A stretch of 8,951 bases of DNA from Spirochaetales bacterium. GTDB lineage: Bacteria > Spirochaetota > Spirochaetia > DSM-2461. Under the pieces are notes generated by a model. It saw only the letters and a program-made list of their open reading frames with translations, was not told the origin of the DNA and did not search any database. Numbering within the stretch: position 1 is the first letter of the stretch; every line of letters begins with the position of its first letter. A program made the position numbers and the translations under genes. The DNA lies in contig PDRU01000109.1 in NCBI GenBank assembly GCA_002748225.1, positions 1-8,951 of the forward strand, read 5' to 3'. Shown here piece by piece: positions 1-6,341 of the stretch.

Positions 1-568
1 CAGGCCCCCTGCCGCCGGCTGAAGCGGTCGGGCTGCCCGGCTCTGCCGGCCCGCCCTCCGGAGCACTCTTAGCCACTCCGGACCTCTCTTCCCTGCCTTC
101 AAGAGCCGACGCCAGACTAACCGCCGGGCGCCGCAACGGCTGGGTAAATTCCCTCTGGGAAATATTCACGCCCATGCCGCCCAGATAAAAACCGCCCGAA
201 GCTTCCACCAGAATTCCGGCTATCTTGCCGCCGGAGACCAGAACATCGTTCGGCCATTTTATTTCCGCAGTCAAGCGGTGCGCTTTTTCCAGATAACGGC
301 ACAGGCAGAGCGCCATCAACTGAGTCGGAGGATAGACCGCTGTAACCCGGTTTTTCTCCAGAATAACCGTAAAAAGCAGAGCGCTGCCGTCATCCAGCCA
401 GCGGCGCCCTTCAACCCGTCCCCGGCCGCTTTCCTGAGTTCCGGCGGCGCACACAGTTCCATGTCCGCCACCTTCCGTCAGTGCCTGCCGGGCATCATCC
501 ATGGTGGAAGTGGTAATATCTTTGTAGAGAATGGGGCCCCATTCTGCGGAGTCTAAATGACCGCTCAT
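1..568 (-). CDS. birA: Biotin--[acetyl-CoA-carboxylase] ligase, catalytic-domain type, 3' end cut off by window edge
   Basis: Activates biotin as biotinyl-AMP and attaches it to the lysine of biotin carrier domains in the cytoplasm. The reading frame stays open from ATG 568 to the window edge (189 codons seen). Recognisable family motifs are a DITTSTMDDA segment (about 17-26), the biotin/ATP loop GRGRVEGRRW (48-57), the KWPND motif with the catalytic-type lysine (K105), GGKIAGILVE (113-122) and GGMGVNIS (130-137). The protein begins directly in the catalytic domain with no N-terminal helix-turn-helix, so it should be a pure ligase and not a biotin repressor. The ATG overlaps the stop of the GH66 gene as ATGA, and only a weak ribosome site is visible, which suggests translational coupling. 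Two oddities stand out: the loop is one residue longer than the usual GRGRxGRxW, and residues about 168-189 are a Gly/Pro/Ala/Ser-rich stretch where the end of the catalytic domain is expected. The family call is firm; the C-terminus lies outside the window. Confidence 0.93.
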   Translation of the reverse strand, partial: MSGHLDSAEWGPILYKDITTSTMDDARQALTEGGGHGTVCAAGTQESGRGRVEGRRWLDDGSALLFTVILEKNRVTAVYPPTQLMALCLCRYLEKAHRLTAEIKWPNDVLVSGGKIAGILVEASGGFYLGGMGVNISQREFTQPLRRPAVSLASALEGREERSGVAKSAPEGGPAEPGSPTASAGGRGP

Positions 569-2175
569 TCTCGCGCATTGACAATCTGCCTGGCCTGAAC
601 ATGCTGTGCCTCGCCTTGCTTAATATCCGGAGAAGCCTTAAACGCTCTGAAAATCCGGCCATCTGCAGGAATCTGAATCTTCAATTGATTTACCGGGTCT
701 GTATCGTTCTTGCCGCTATTCCACTCATTATCAGTCTGCGATGTCAAATTAATCAGCACAATAACTTTACGCTTTTTATTTTCACGCACAATGGTCCAGA
801 CTGTTCCGGCTTTTCCATCTGCAGAAGTTTTACATCCTGAAAAACAGTATTCCTGATTCTCCCCAGAAGTATGTGTTTCTGAAATTTCGGAAAGTGTGGT
901 ATCGTAAAAAATATCCAGATAACGAACCTGAAAATCATAATACTCTTTCAGATGTTCACGTTCAGAATCCGTGAGCAGGGAATAATCGTTGTAATATCCC
1001 TGAGTCAGCACAGCTCCGTTTTCTCCGGCCAGAAGATGCGTAGCGCCCAGTGAAGTAATGACAGAATGCAGTATCAATGCGGCATTAAGAGCCCTTCGGC
1101 TTCCTTTATTTTTTTCCAGCCGGAAAGGGGCCAGATACGCGGCCAGAATAACCGGTTTGTCAAACACAGCAGCCCCCAGAATAATCTGCCGTATATGACT
1201 GTACGTATGATATGGAGACCAGACTTCAACATAAATTCCGTCTTGAGGTGCCGCCCCTGTGGCTGCAACCGGCCAGTTCCCCACATTGTTAAAAATAAGA
1301 ACGGCTTTCTTGCCGAGAACATTTCGAACTTCATTGATCAGATCAGGAAAATCATCTTCCAGATAAACCAGCTGCAAAGTACCTTCTCTTTGAGTAAATG
1401 CTCTTTTGGGAAAACCGTAGGTATCCATATGGATGCCGTCAAATCCGGCACGTTCCAGTGCAAACCGGTATTGAGTAAGAATACAGTTCAGCCACGGGGA
1501 ATCCCTTTGAATATCCATTATAAAAAAGCGGTCTATCAGGTTATACGGTGTTCCCTCCATATCACAAAGCGATAAATCAGGGTGCATGTTTTGATACTCT
1601 GCTCCGGCAGCATAAACTGCGCCGTACCCCAGAGTTTTCATGTTTCGTTTTTGACAGCCGGTAATTTTCCTTTTCAGACACTCGCTGTCAATAACCTTTC
1701 CCATAGTATCTGTATAGACCGAAGCCGGCCCTTCATACTGATGAGGCCTGTAGGCCCAGTCATAAAACTGTACATGGGTAATATGGAACTCCGCCAGAAA
1801 ATTCAATGAATCTTCTTCATTGGTTATTTCAGGAGCGAAATCAGAGAGAAAGCCATAACGGATAAGCTGTTTTTCGGTATTGATAAAATTAAACGCTGTG
1901 CTTGCCTGACCGCAAAGCCGCCCATTTTTATAAAAAGTGCAGCTGCAGCCAAAGCCGTCCGCTTTCTGCGGATATTGAGAAGTTGATAGTGTAACGCTTA
2001 CCTGAGCAGACACTTTTTCAACACAGATTTCTTCCAGACATTCGTCCAGATAAGAAATCTTCAGGCGGATATCAGTTTGACCGGGAATAAACTTCCGCCC
2101 CGAAAGACAAAAACTCACAGGCTCTTTCTTTGTATAGATTCCTTTTAGAGTAGATATTTTGAACTCTGAGTTCAT
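565..2175 (-). CDS. Glycoside hydrolase family 66 (dextranase / cycloisomaltooligosaccharide glucanotransferase type), predicted cytoplasmic
   Basis: Predicted to cleave, or transglycosylate, alpha-1,6-glucan chains (dextran, isomalto-oligosaccharides). Family 66 features are the block RYGFLSDF (106-113) at the start of the barrel, HVQFYDWAYR (134-143), FDGIHMDTYG (245-254) with D251 as candidate nucleophile, YVEVW (315-319) with E317 as candidate acid/base, and KPVILAAYLAPF (340-351). The spacing of the two acids (66 residues) fits characterised GH66 enzymes. Residues 1 to about 100 look like the N-terminal beta-sandwich, about 105-420 the catalytic barrel and about 430-515 the C-terminal beta domain. 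There is no signal peptide, unlike the well-known secreted members, so it probably acts on oligosaccharides brought in by the adjacent ABC transporter. Its ATG overlaps the upstream permease stop (ATGA), with AGGAG and AAAGGG upstream as ribosome sites. Hydrolase versus cyclising transferase cannot be decided from sequence alone. Confidence 0.88.
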   Translation of the reverse strand: MNSEFKISTLKGIYTKKEPVSFCLSGRKFIPGQTDIRLKISYLDECLEEICVEKVSAQVSVTLSTSQYPQKADGFGCSCTFYKNGRLCGQASTAFNFINTEKQLIRYGFLSDFAPEITNEEDSLNFLAEFHITHVQFYDWAYRPHQYEGPASVYTDTMGKVIDSECLKRKITGCQKRNMKTLGYGAVYAAGAEYQNMHPDLSLCDMEGTPYNLIDRFFIMDIQRDSPWLNCILTQYRFALERAGFDGIHMDTYGFPKRAFTQREGTLQLVYLEDDFPDLINEVRNVLGKKAVLIFNNVGNWPVAATGAAPQDGIYVEVWSPYHTYSHIRQIILGAAVFDKPVILAAYLAPFRLEKNKGSRRALNAALILHSVITSLGATHLLAGENGAVLTQGYYNDYSLLTDSEREHLKEYYDFQVRYLDIFYDTTLSEISETHTSGENQEYCFSGCKTSADGKAGTVWTIVRENKKRKVIVLINLTSQTDNEWNSGKNDTDPVNQLKIQIPADGRIFRAFKASPDIKQGEAQHVQARQIVNARE

Positions 2176-2987
2176 CCCTTTACAGCTCCTGTTGTTATGC
2201 CCTGAATAAAAAATTTCTGAAAAGCCAGAAAAGCTGCCACTGGAGGAATAAGCCCTAAAAGAGCCGCGGCAGCCATAACCGGCCAGTCTGCACCATACTG
2301 CTTAAAGAAAATGGAAATAGCCAGAGGTATGGTCCGCATGTCCCGGCGCTGTAGAAAAAAAACTGCCTGGGCATAGTTGTTCCACATACCCAGGCCTTGA
2401 AGAATAATAACCGAGGCTGTAACAGGTTTAAGCAGGGGAAGCGTAATTTTCCAGAAAGACTGAAAAAATGAATATCCGTCTATAACAGCCGCTTCTTCAA
2501 GTTCAACCGGCATAGCCTGAACAAATCCTGAATACAGAAAAACGGAAAAAGGCAGGGCGTTAACAGCCAGCACAACAATCATTGCCCAGTATGTGTTAAT
2601 CCCCTTAAGCCGAACAAGCAGAGTGTAGAGCGGCACCGTATTAATAATACCCGGAATCATCATGCTCAGAAGAAATATCATAAATATCATTCTGTTTATC
2701 CGGCTGTGCACTCTCCCAATGGAATAACCGGCCATCCCGGCCAGTATAACCAGCAGAGAAACTGAGCCTCCGGTTATAATAAACGAGTTGAGAAAAGCCC
2801 GGGCCATATTCGACTTCTGCCATGCACTGACAAAGTTATCCAAATGGAAATCGGGTATCAGGGTAATGGCTCCAAGACCGCCTTCAGGCCGTTTAAAGGC
2901 AATAAGTATAAGAGCATAAAAAGGAATAACCGCTGTAAATGCAACAATAAAAGCAGCCGTACTCTTTATAAAACCGGGCCTATTCAT
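2172..2987 (-). CDS. Carbohydrate ABC transporter permease, MalG type
   Basis: One of two inner-membrane subunits of a CUT1-family sugar importer. The 271-aa length is normal for MalG-type permeases. An N-terminal membrane segment spans about 10-31 (AAFIVAFTAVIPFYALILIA), followed by an external loop and further hydrophobic segments near 70-90, 100-122, 135-155, 185-200 and 237-257. The cytoplasmic EAA loop, which docks the ATPase, is visible as LEEAAVIDGYSFFQSFWKIT (163-182). The C-terminal FFIQGITTGAVKG is characteristic of MalG relatives. The start is ATG 2987, with AGGTGG about 9 nt upstream; it overlaps the MalF-type gene by 8 bp, and its own end overlaps the GH66 start by 4 bp. The substrate is inferred from neighbouring GH66 and GH15 enzymes to be an isomalto- or malto-type oligosaccharide; the sequence itself does not fix this. 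Confidence 0.92.
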   Translation of the reverse strand: MNRPGFIKSTAAFIVAFTAVIPFYALILIAFKRPEGGLGAITLIPDFHLDNFVSAWQKSNMARAFLNSFIITGGSVSLLVILAGMAGYSIGRVHSRINRMIFMIFLLSMMIPGIINTVPLYTLLVRLKGINTYWAMIVVLAVNALPFSVFLYSGFVQAMPVELEEAAVIDGYSFFQSFWKITLPLLKPVTASVIILQGLGMWNNYAQAVFFLQRRDMRTIPLAISIFFKQYGADWPVMAAAALLGLIPPVAAFLAFQKFFIQGITTGAVKG

Positions 2988-3849
2988 AAGAACTACCCAC
3001 CTTGTTCAAACCTTTAAACGTAAAAAGAACCGGCAACAGAATAATGACAAATAAAATAATGGCCACAGCTGTGGAATAGCCGGTTTTATTCCCATAGCAC
3101 ATCCTCATTATGTAAATACTGAGCGATTCAGTAGCATATCCGGGGCCGCCATCTGTCAATGCCAATATAATATCAAACACAGACAGAGAACCTATTATGT
3201 TGGTTATGACGTTAATACGAATGGAAGGAAAAAGCTGTGGCAGCGTAATATATCTGAAAGTATAAACTCTTCCCGCTCCCTCAACAGACGCTGCTTCATA
3301 AATCTCTCCTGGTATGGACTGTAAACCGGCAAGATAAATAATCATGGTCATTCCTGCGTACTGCCAAACATTCACCAGAATAATCAAAACCAGCGCGGTA
3401 TGCGCATTAAGCATCCAGTTGCCGGGCTCTACACTCATTTTCTCCAGCCATATGTAGAACAGTCCCCGCTCCGGCTGAAGAAGAAGATACCATACAGAAC
3501 CCATTATCATCGGGCTGATAACCGCCGGAAGATACACAAGCCCTCTTACAATATTCCGAGCTCGGAAAGAGGTATGAAGCAGCAGCGCAAGAGCTAAACC
3601 GGCTATGTTCAGAAGCGGCGCCGAACCCAAGGCAAAAAGAAGAGTGATTTTCACATCGTTTAAAGCCCGTTTATCCGAAAAAAAACGGATAAAATTCCCC
3701 AAACCTATATATACAGGCCGGGAAAAACCGTCCCAGCTGGTTAAACTGAGCAGGATTCCCCTGAGAAGAGGGAACAGGAAAAACACAGAAAAAAGAACAA
3801 ATGCGGGAAGCGCCATGTATTTATGCCAGTTGACAGTATTTATTTTCAT
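2980..3849 (-). CDS. Carbohydrate ABC transporter permease, MalF/UgpA type
   Basis: Partner membrane subunit of the same CUT1 importer. The 289-aa length fits short MalF/UgpA-like permeases, which lack the large periplasmic loop of enterobacterial MalF. Hydrophobic segments lie near 12-35, 68-92, 104-124, 150-174, 208-230 and 259-277. The EAA loop is EIYEAASVEGAGRVYTFRYI (182-201), and the motif FDIILALTDGGPGYATESL (225-243) is typical of this family. The start ATG 3849 lies only 15 nt downstream of a strong hairpin, and the ribosome site is weak (AGG about 9 nt upstream), so expression may be tuned by that structure. The stop TAG lies inside the start region of the MalG-type gene. No ATPase gene is present in the operon. 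Confidence 0.92.
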   Translation of the reverse strand: MKINTVNWHKYMALPAFVLFSVFFLFPLLRGILLSLTSWDGFSRPVYIGLGNFIRFFSDKRALNDVKITLLFALGSAPLLNIAGLALALLLHTSFRARNIVRGLVYLPAVISPMIMGSVWYLLLQPERGLFYIWLEKMSVEPGNWMLNAHTALVLIILVNVWQYAGMTMIIYLAGLQSIPGEIYEAASVEGAGRVYTFRYITLPQLFPSIRINVITNIIGSLSVFDIILALTDGGPGYATESLSIYIMRMCYGNKTGYSTAVAIILFVIILLPVLFTFKGLNKVGSSYE

Positions 3850-3864
3850 TTTTCAGCCTGAAAA

Positions 3865-3908
3865 GGGAGCTGTTGCTCAAGTCTCTTCAGATTATTGCAA
3901 CAGCCCCC
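3865..3908 (-). promoter_or_regulatory. Intercistronic hairpin between binding-protein and permease genes (attenuator or mRNA 3'-stabiliser)
   Basis: On the minus strand GGGGGCTGTTGC (3908-3897) can pair with GCAACAGCTCCC (3876-3865): 12 base pairs including one G-U, with a 20-nt loop, followed directly by TTTT. It lies in the only sizeable gap of the operon, 20 nt after the stop of the binding-protein gene and 15 nt before the permease ATG. Hairpins at this place in sugar ABC operons are known to protect the binding-protein message or partly terminate transcription, giving more binding protein than permease. The short T run argues for partial rather than full termination. The structure is seen directly; the role is inference. 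Confidence 0.75.
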
Positions 3909-3928
3909 ATAAAATATTTTTAATTCAA

Positions 3929-5185
3929 TTAATAAGCCGCATTCCAGATTTCTGCGTAAGCCTGGGCAAAGTCGTATGGAGAATCGTAATACCCGGTCAA
4001 CAACTGCTGAATAAGGCGTCCTGCATCATCAACAGACAAATCCGAAGGCGCCTCAGTTGAAAAATTGATATTAACGTACTTCTTTACAGCCTTGTCCACA
4101 TCGTCCTTGATGGGCGACCAGTCTGCTTTAACATCCGTAAAGGCAGAAGGCATCCCCCGCAGCTCACAGTAATCTTTCTGGATTTCAGGCCTAAACAGAT
4201 AATCAAGAAAGGTAAATACAGCTTTAGAATCTGCCGTTTCAGAAGAGATAGCCAGAACCGAGTCTTCGGCTGTCAGCACCATGGGTTTATATCCCTTCAT
4301 TATGGGAGGGAAAGGGCCAAAACCTATATTGTTTTTCATTTCAGGGTTCAGTTTTATTATATCACCGACAACCCACATTCCCTGATTGATAATTGCAGCT
4401 TTTCCTGAAGCAAAGGCTTCTTTCTGATTATCATAGGTTGCCGTTACCGCATCGCTGTTAATCAAACCTTTTTTCTGAAGCTCCAGCAGTGCTGCGGCAA
4501 AGCTTTCCATCAAGCCTCCAGGAATATCAAATGCCAGACTGCCCAACTGATTATCCAGAAAAGCCTGACGGGAACCGGGAATACCCATTTCCTGCTTAAT
4601 GATTCCATGAACCCAGAATTCAATAAGGTGGCCCAAAGTCCAGGAATCCTTACCGGCAAGAAACAACGGGTCTACATCCGGATATGCAGATTTTACAGCT
4701 TCCAGATTGGCAACAAAATCATCCCAGGTTTCCGCGTCTTTGAGTCCCAATTCACGGAATATTTCTTTATTATAGAACAGACCTCCCATGGTGACATTTG
4801 TTGCCACTTTGAACTGTTTGCCGCTCTTCAAATCTGTACACAGGTCTTTTACTGAGGGAAGAATTCGGCTCCAGAATGCCTGATCTGAAATATCCATAAA
4901 AATACCCTGATCAATGAAATCCTGATTAACAACGGTTGTCAGATCGGGCACCTCTCCAGATGCCAGTTTTATTTTCATAACATTGGAAGCATCATTTTGA
5001 TACTCATGTTCCACAATTATTTCAGGATGAAGATCCTGGAAATCCTTAATCATGTTCTCGGTCCATTCAACCGTTTCCACCCTTCCGGAGAAGTAATTCA
5101 ATTTAACAGTATCCGAATTTCCCCCGGCCCACAGGGCCGCTGCTGACATAAAAATACAAATTACAATGACAAGTTTTCTATTCAT
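3929..5185 (-). CDS. Extracellular solute-binding protein of a sugar ABC transporter
   Basis: Periplasmic receptor that delivers the sugar to the MalF/MalG-type permeases. The 418-aa length is normal for family 1 sugar-binding proteins. A signal peptide covers residues 1-20 (basic MNRK, a hydrophobic core, then ALWA before GGNSD). There is no lipobox cysteine at the cleavage point, so a soluble or otherwise retained periplasmic protein is expected. Typical family segments include WTENMIKDFQDLHPEI (41-56), the PDL of the first lobe (80-82), GGLFYNKEIFRELGL (134-148) with TWDDF (153-157), and GKAAIINQGMW (261-271). The C-terminal aromatic-rich helix region (about 399-418) is also usual. The start is ATG 5185, with AAGGAG (5200-5195) 9 nt upstream, the best ribosome site of the operon; it overlaps the stop of the GH15 gene. 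High expression of this subunit is further favoured by the hairpin after its stop codon. Confidence 0.93.
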   Translation of the reverse strand: MNRKLVIVICIFMSAAALWAGGNSDTVKLNYFSGRVETVEWTENMIKDFQDLHPEIIVEHEYQNDASNVMKIKLASGEVPDLTTVVNQDFIDQGIFMDISDQAFWSRILPSVKDLCTDLKSGKQFKVATNVTMGGLFYNKEIFRELGLKDAETWDDFVANLEAVKSAYPDVDPLFLAGKDSWTLGHLIEFWVHGIIKQEMGIPGSRQAFLDNQLGSLAFDIPGGLMESFAAALLELQKKGLINSDAVTATYDNQKEAFASGKAAIINQGMWVVGDIIKLNPEMKNNIGFGPFPPIMKGYKPMVLTAEDSVLAISSETADSKAVFTFLDYLFRPEIQKDYCELRGMPSAFTDVKADWSPIKDDVDKAVKKYVNINFSTEAPSDLSVDDAGRLIQQLLTGYYDSPYDFAQAYAEIWNAAY

Positions 5186-5194
5186 CGCTTAACA

Positions 5195-5201
5195 CTCCTT
5201 A
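5195..5201 (-). promoter_or_regulatory. Strong Shine-Dalgarno overlapping the GH15 stop
   Basis: The minus strand reads TAAGGAG: the TAA stop of the GH15 gene overlaps AAGGAG, which stands 9 nt before ATG 5185 of the binding-protein gene. This fixes the start of the binding protein and suggests efficient initiation by ribosomes finishing the upstream cistron. Confidence 0.8.
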
Positions 5202-6341
5202 TTTTGCTGTATACAATTGCCCAACCTGATCAACGATCAGGAACATTGCGTGGGACCAGGTGAGAGGCGTTGCGACCGTCCCCCATCTTTCTTCCCACGT
5301 TTTAACCATGGACGGCTCATTGGTAATTTCCGTCATCTGTTCGGGCAATGAGCCGTCTTCTTTCTGCTGCCTTATCACCCAGTTCATAAGTGAGCCGGCC
5401 TCTTTCCGCCGTCCGACAAGATAGTAATACCAGGCCAGCCAACAGGAATGGATAATCCACTGTCCGCCCCCGTAATACGTATCTTCCGCGTATCTTTTGA
5501 CACCTCCTTTTTCCAATAAATTTTCCTCTATTAACGCCACAGTCTTCATCATGACTGGATCATCCACATCAGCTAATCCAAACGGTACAGCCAGCCAGAG
5601 AAGGCTGGCATCAACAAGATCCGATCCCAGAAATTTTGGAAAGTACCCTCCGGCATTTAGATTGTCATAGACAAAACTCCGTACCTTTTCTGCCAGAGTT
5701 GATATACTCTTCTTTTTTAACCACCTGTTAATAGAAACCAGCCCGCCGTAAACGCAGGCCAGTGTAGACGGATGTATTCTGTCGGGGAACTCTTCCCAGC
5801 AGTCCGAATTGGGCAGCTGCCAGACCATTTGAAGATAATTAACAGTTATAAGGGCACTGTTTTTCCACTCTTCGGGCAGTTTTTTCCAGCCTGATTTGAA
5901 TGCATATTCCGAGAGGCACCAGAGCCAGCTGCCGTACCCGTCAATTTGAAAATTAGGCCAGTCACTGTCATCCTCAGCACCGGAGGCCTTGTACCGGGCG
6001 CCAAGGAAATCATACATATCTGTTTTTTCTCCTGCAGTCAGTTTCATTTTTAGTTGAATGATTTTTTCCTTGCTGTTCAGAACAATTCGGCTGCACCAGT
6101 TGATAAATTTCTCTGCTTCCCGCATTTTTTCGTTCTGCATCATGGCATAGGCAGTAAAAGCACCATCCCGGAACCAGGAGTACTGATACTGGCTGAATGT
6201 GGGACCGGCAATTATGGCCCCCTCGGGAGTCTGGCTCTCCAGAATCTGCCGTATACTCTGCTTAACCAACACTTCTCGTTTGTTCAATCTTCCATCCTTG
6301 GCGCTACGTAAGCGCTTACCTAACATACAAAAAAAACTCAC
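5199..6341 (-). CDS. Glycoside hydrolase family 15-like enzyme (glucoamylase / glucodextranase type), catalytic domain only, predicted cytoplasmic
   Basis: Predicted exo-acting alpha-glucosidase releasing glucose from the non-reducing end of alpha-glucan oligosaccharides. GH15 hallmarks in order are SWFRDGAF (55-62), NFQIDGYGSWLW (130-141), DCWEE (180-184) with E183 as likely general acid, LPEQ (332-335) with E334 as likely general base, and PLTWSHAMF (359-367). At 380 aa it lacks the N-terminal beta-sandwich domain that bacterial GH15 enzymes usually carry, and the two catalytic glutamates are closer together than in classical glucoamylases. No signal peptide is seen. The start is uncertain: the longest frame begins at GTG 6341 and overlaps the lacI stop as GTGA, ATG 6326 is a second choice, and TTG 6287 has a better ribosome site (AAGGA, 7 nt upstream) and still precedes the conserved part. 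An operator palindrome and a T8 run lie in the disputed 5' segment. With GH66 and the importer next to it, alpha-1,6 (glucodextranase-like) activity is a reasonable but unproven guess. Confidence 0.82.
   Translation of the reverse strand: MSFFCMLGKRLRSAKDGRLNKREVLVKQSIRQILESQTPEGAIIAGPTFSQYQYSWFRDGAFTAYAMMQNEKMREAEKFINWCSRIVLNSKEKIIQLKMKLTAGEKTDMYDFLGARYKASGAEDDSDWPNFQIDGYGSWLWCLSEYAFKSGWKKLPEEWKNSALITVNYLQMVWQLPNSDCWEEFPDRIHPSTLACVYGGLVSINRWLKKKSISTLAEKVRSFVYDNLNAGGYFPKFLGSDLVDASLLWLAVPFGLADVDDPVMMKTVALIEENLLEKGGVKRYAEDTYYGGGQWIIHSCWLAWYYYLVGRRKEAGSLMNWVIRQQKEDGSLPEQMTEITNEPSMVKTWEERWGTVATPLTWSHAMFLIVDQVGQLYTAK
6285..6299 (-). promoter_or_regulatory. Alternative ribosome site and TTG start for the GH15 gene
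   Basis: On the minus strand AAGGA (6299-6295) stands 7 nt before TTG (6287-6285), in frame with the GH15 product. Using it would give a 362-aa protein that begins just before the conserved domain and would leave the nearby operator palindrome in an untranslated leader. The GTG 6341 start has only AGGG nearby. The choice is unresolved. Confidence 0.4.
6308..6319. promoter_or_regulatory. Second LacI-family operator (GTAAGCGCTTAC) at 5' end of the GH15 gene
   Basis: A perfect 12-bp palindrome identical to the one in front of lacI, with the CG-centred form typical of LacI-family operators. Read on the minus strand it is preceded by TATGTT, 2 nt upstream, a weak -10-like hexamer; the arrangement resembles the lacI promoter, where the -10 also abuts the operator. 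No convincing -35 was found. It may act as an auxiliary looping site, an elongation roadblock or the operator of an internal promoter. Confidence 0.75.

Noticed and set aside
117..556. Open frames on both strands at 117-302 and 278-556
   Set aside because: They lie within the birA frame, which carries clear family motifs; their translations show no domain and reflect GC-rich codon bias.
601..1809. Plus-strand frames opposite the GH66 gene, the longest 169 aa
   Set aside because: Antisense shadows of a gene with strong catalytic-motif evidence; no recognisable domain.
6308..6319. Palindromes read as CcpA cre sites of a global regulator
   Set aside because: They resemble the broad LacI-family operator form, but one adjoins the promoter of the local lacI gene and both copies are identical, so the local repressor is the simpler reading. 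A genome-wide scan could reopen this.
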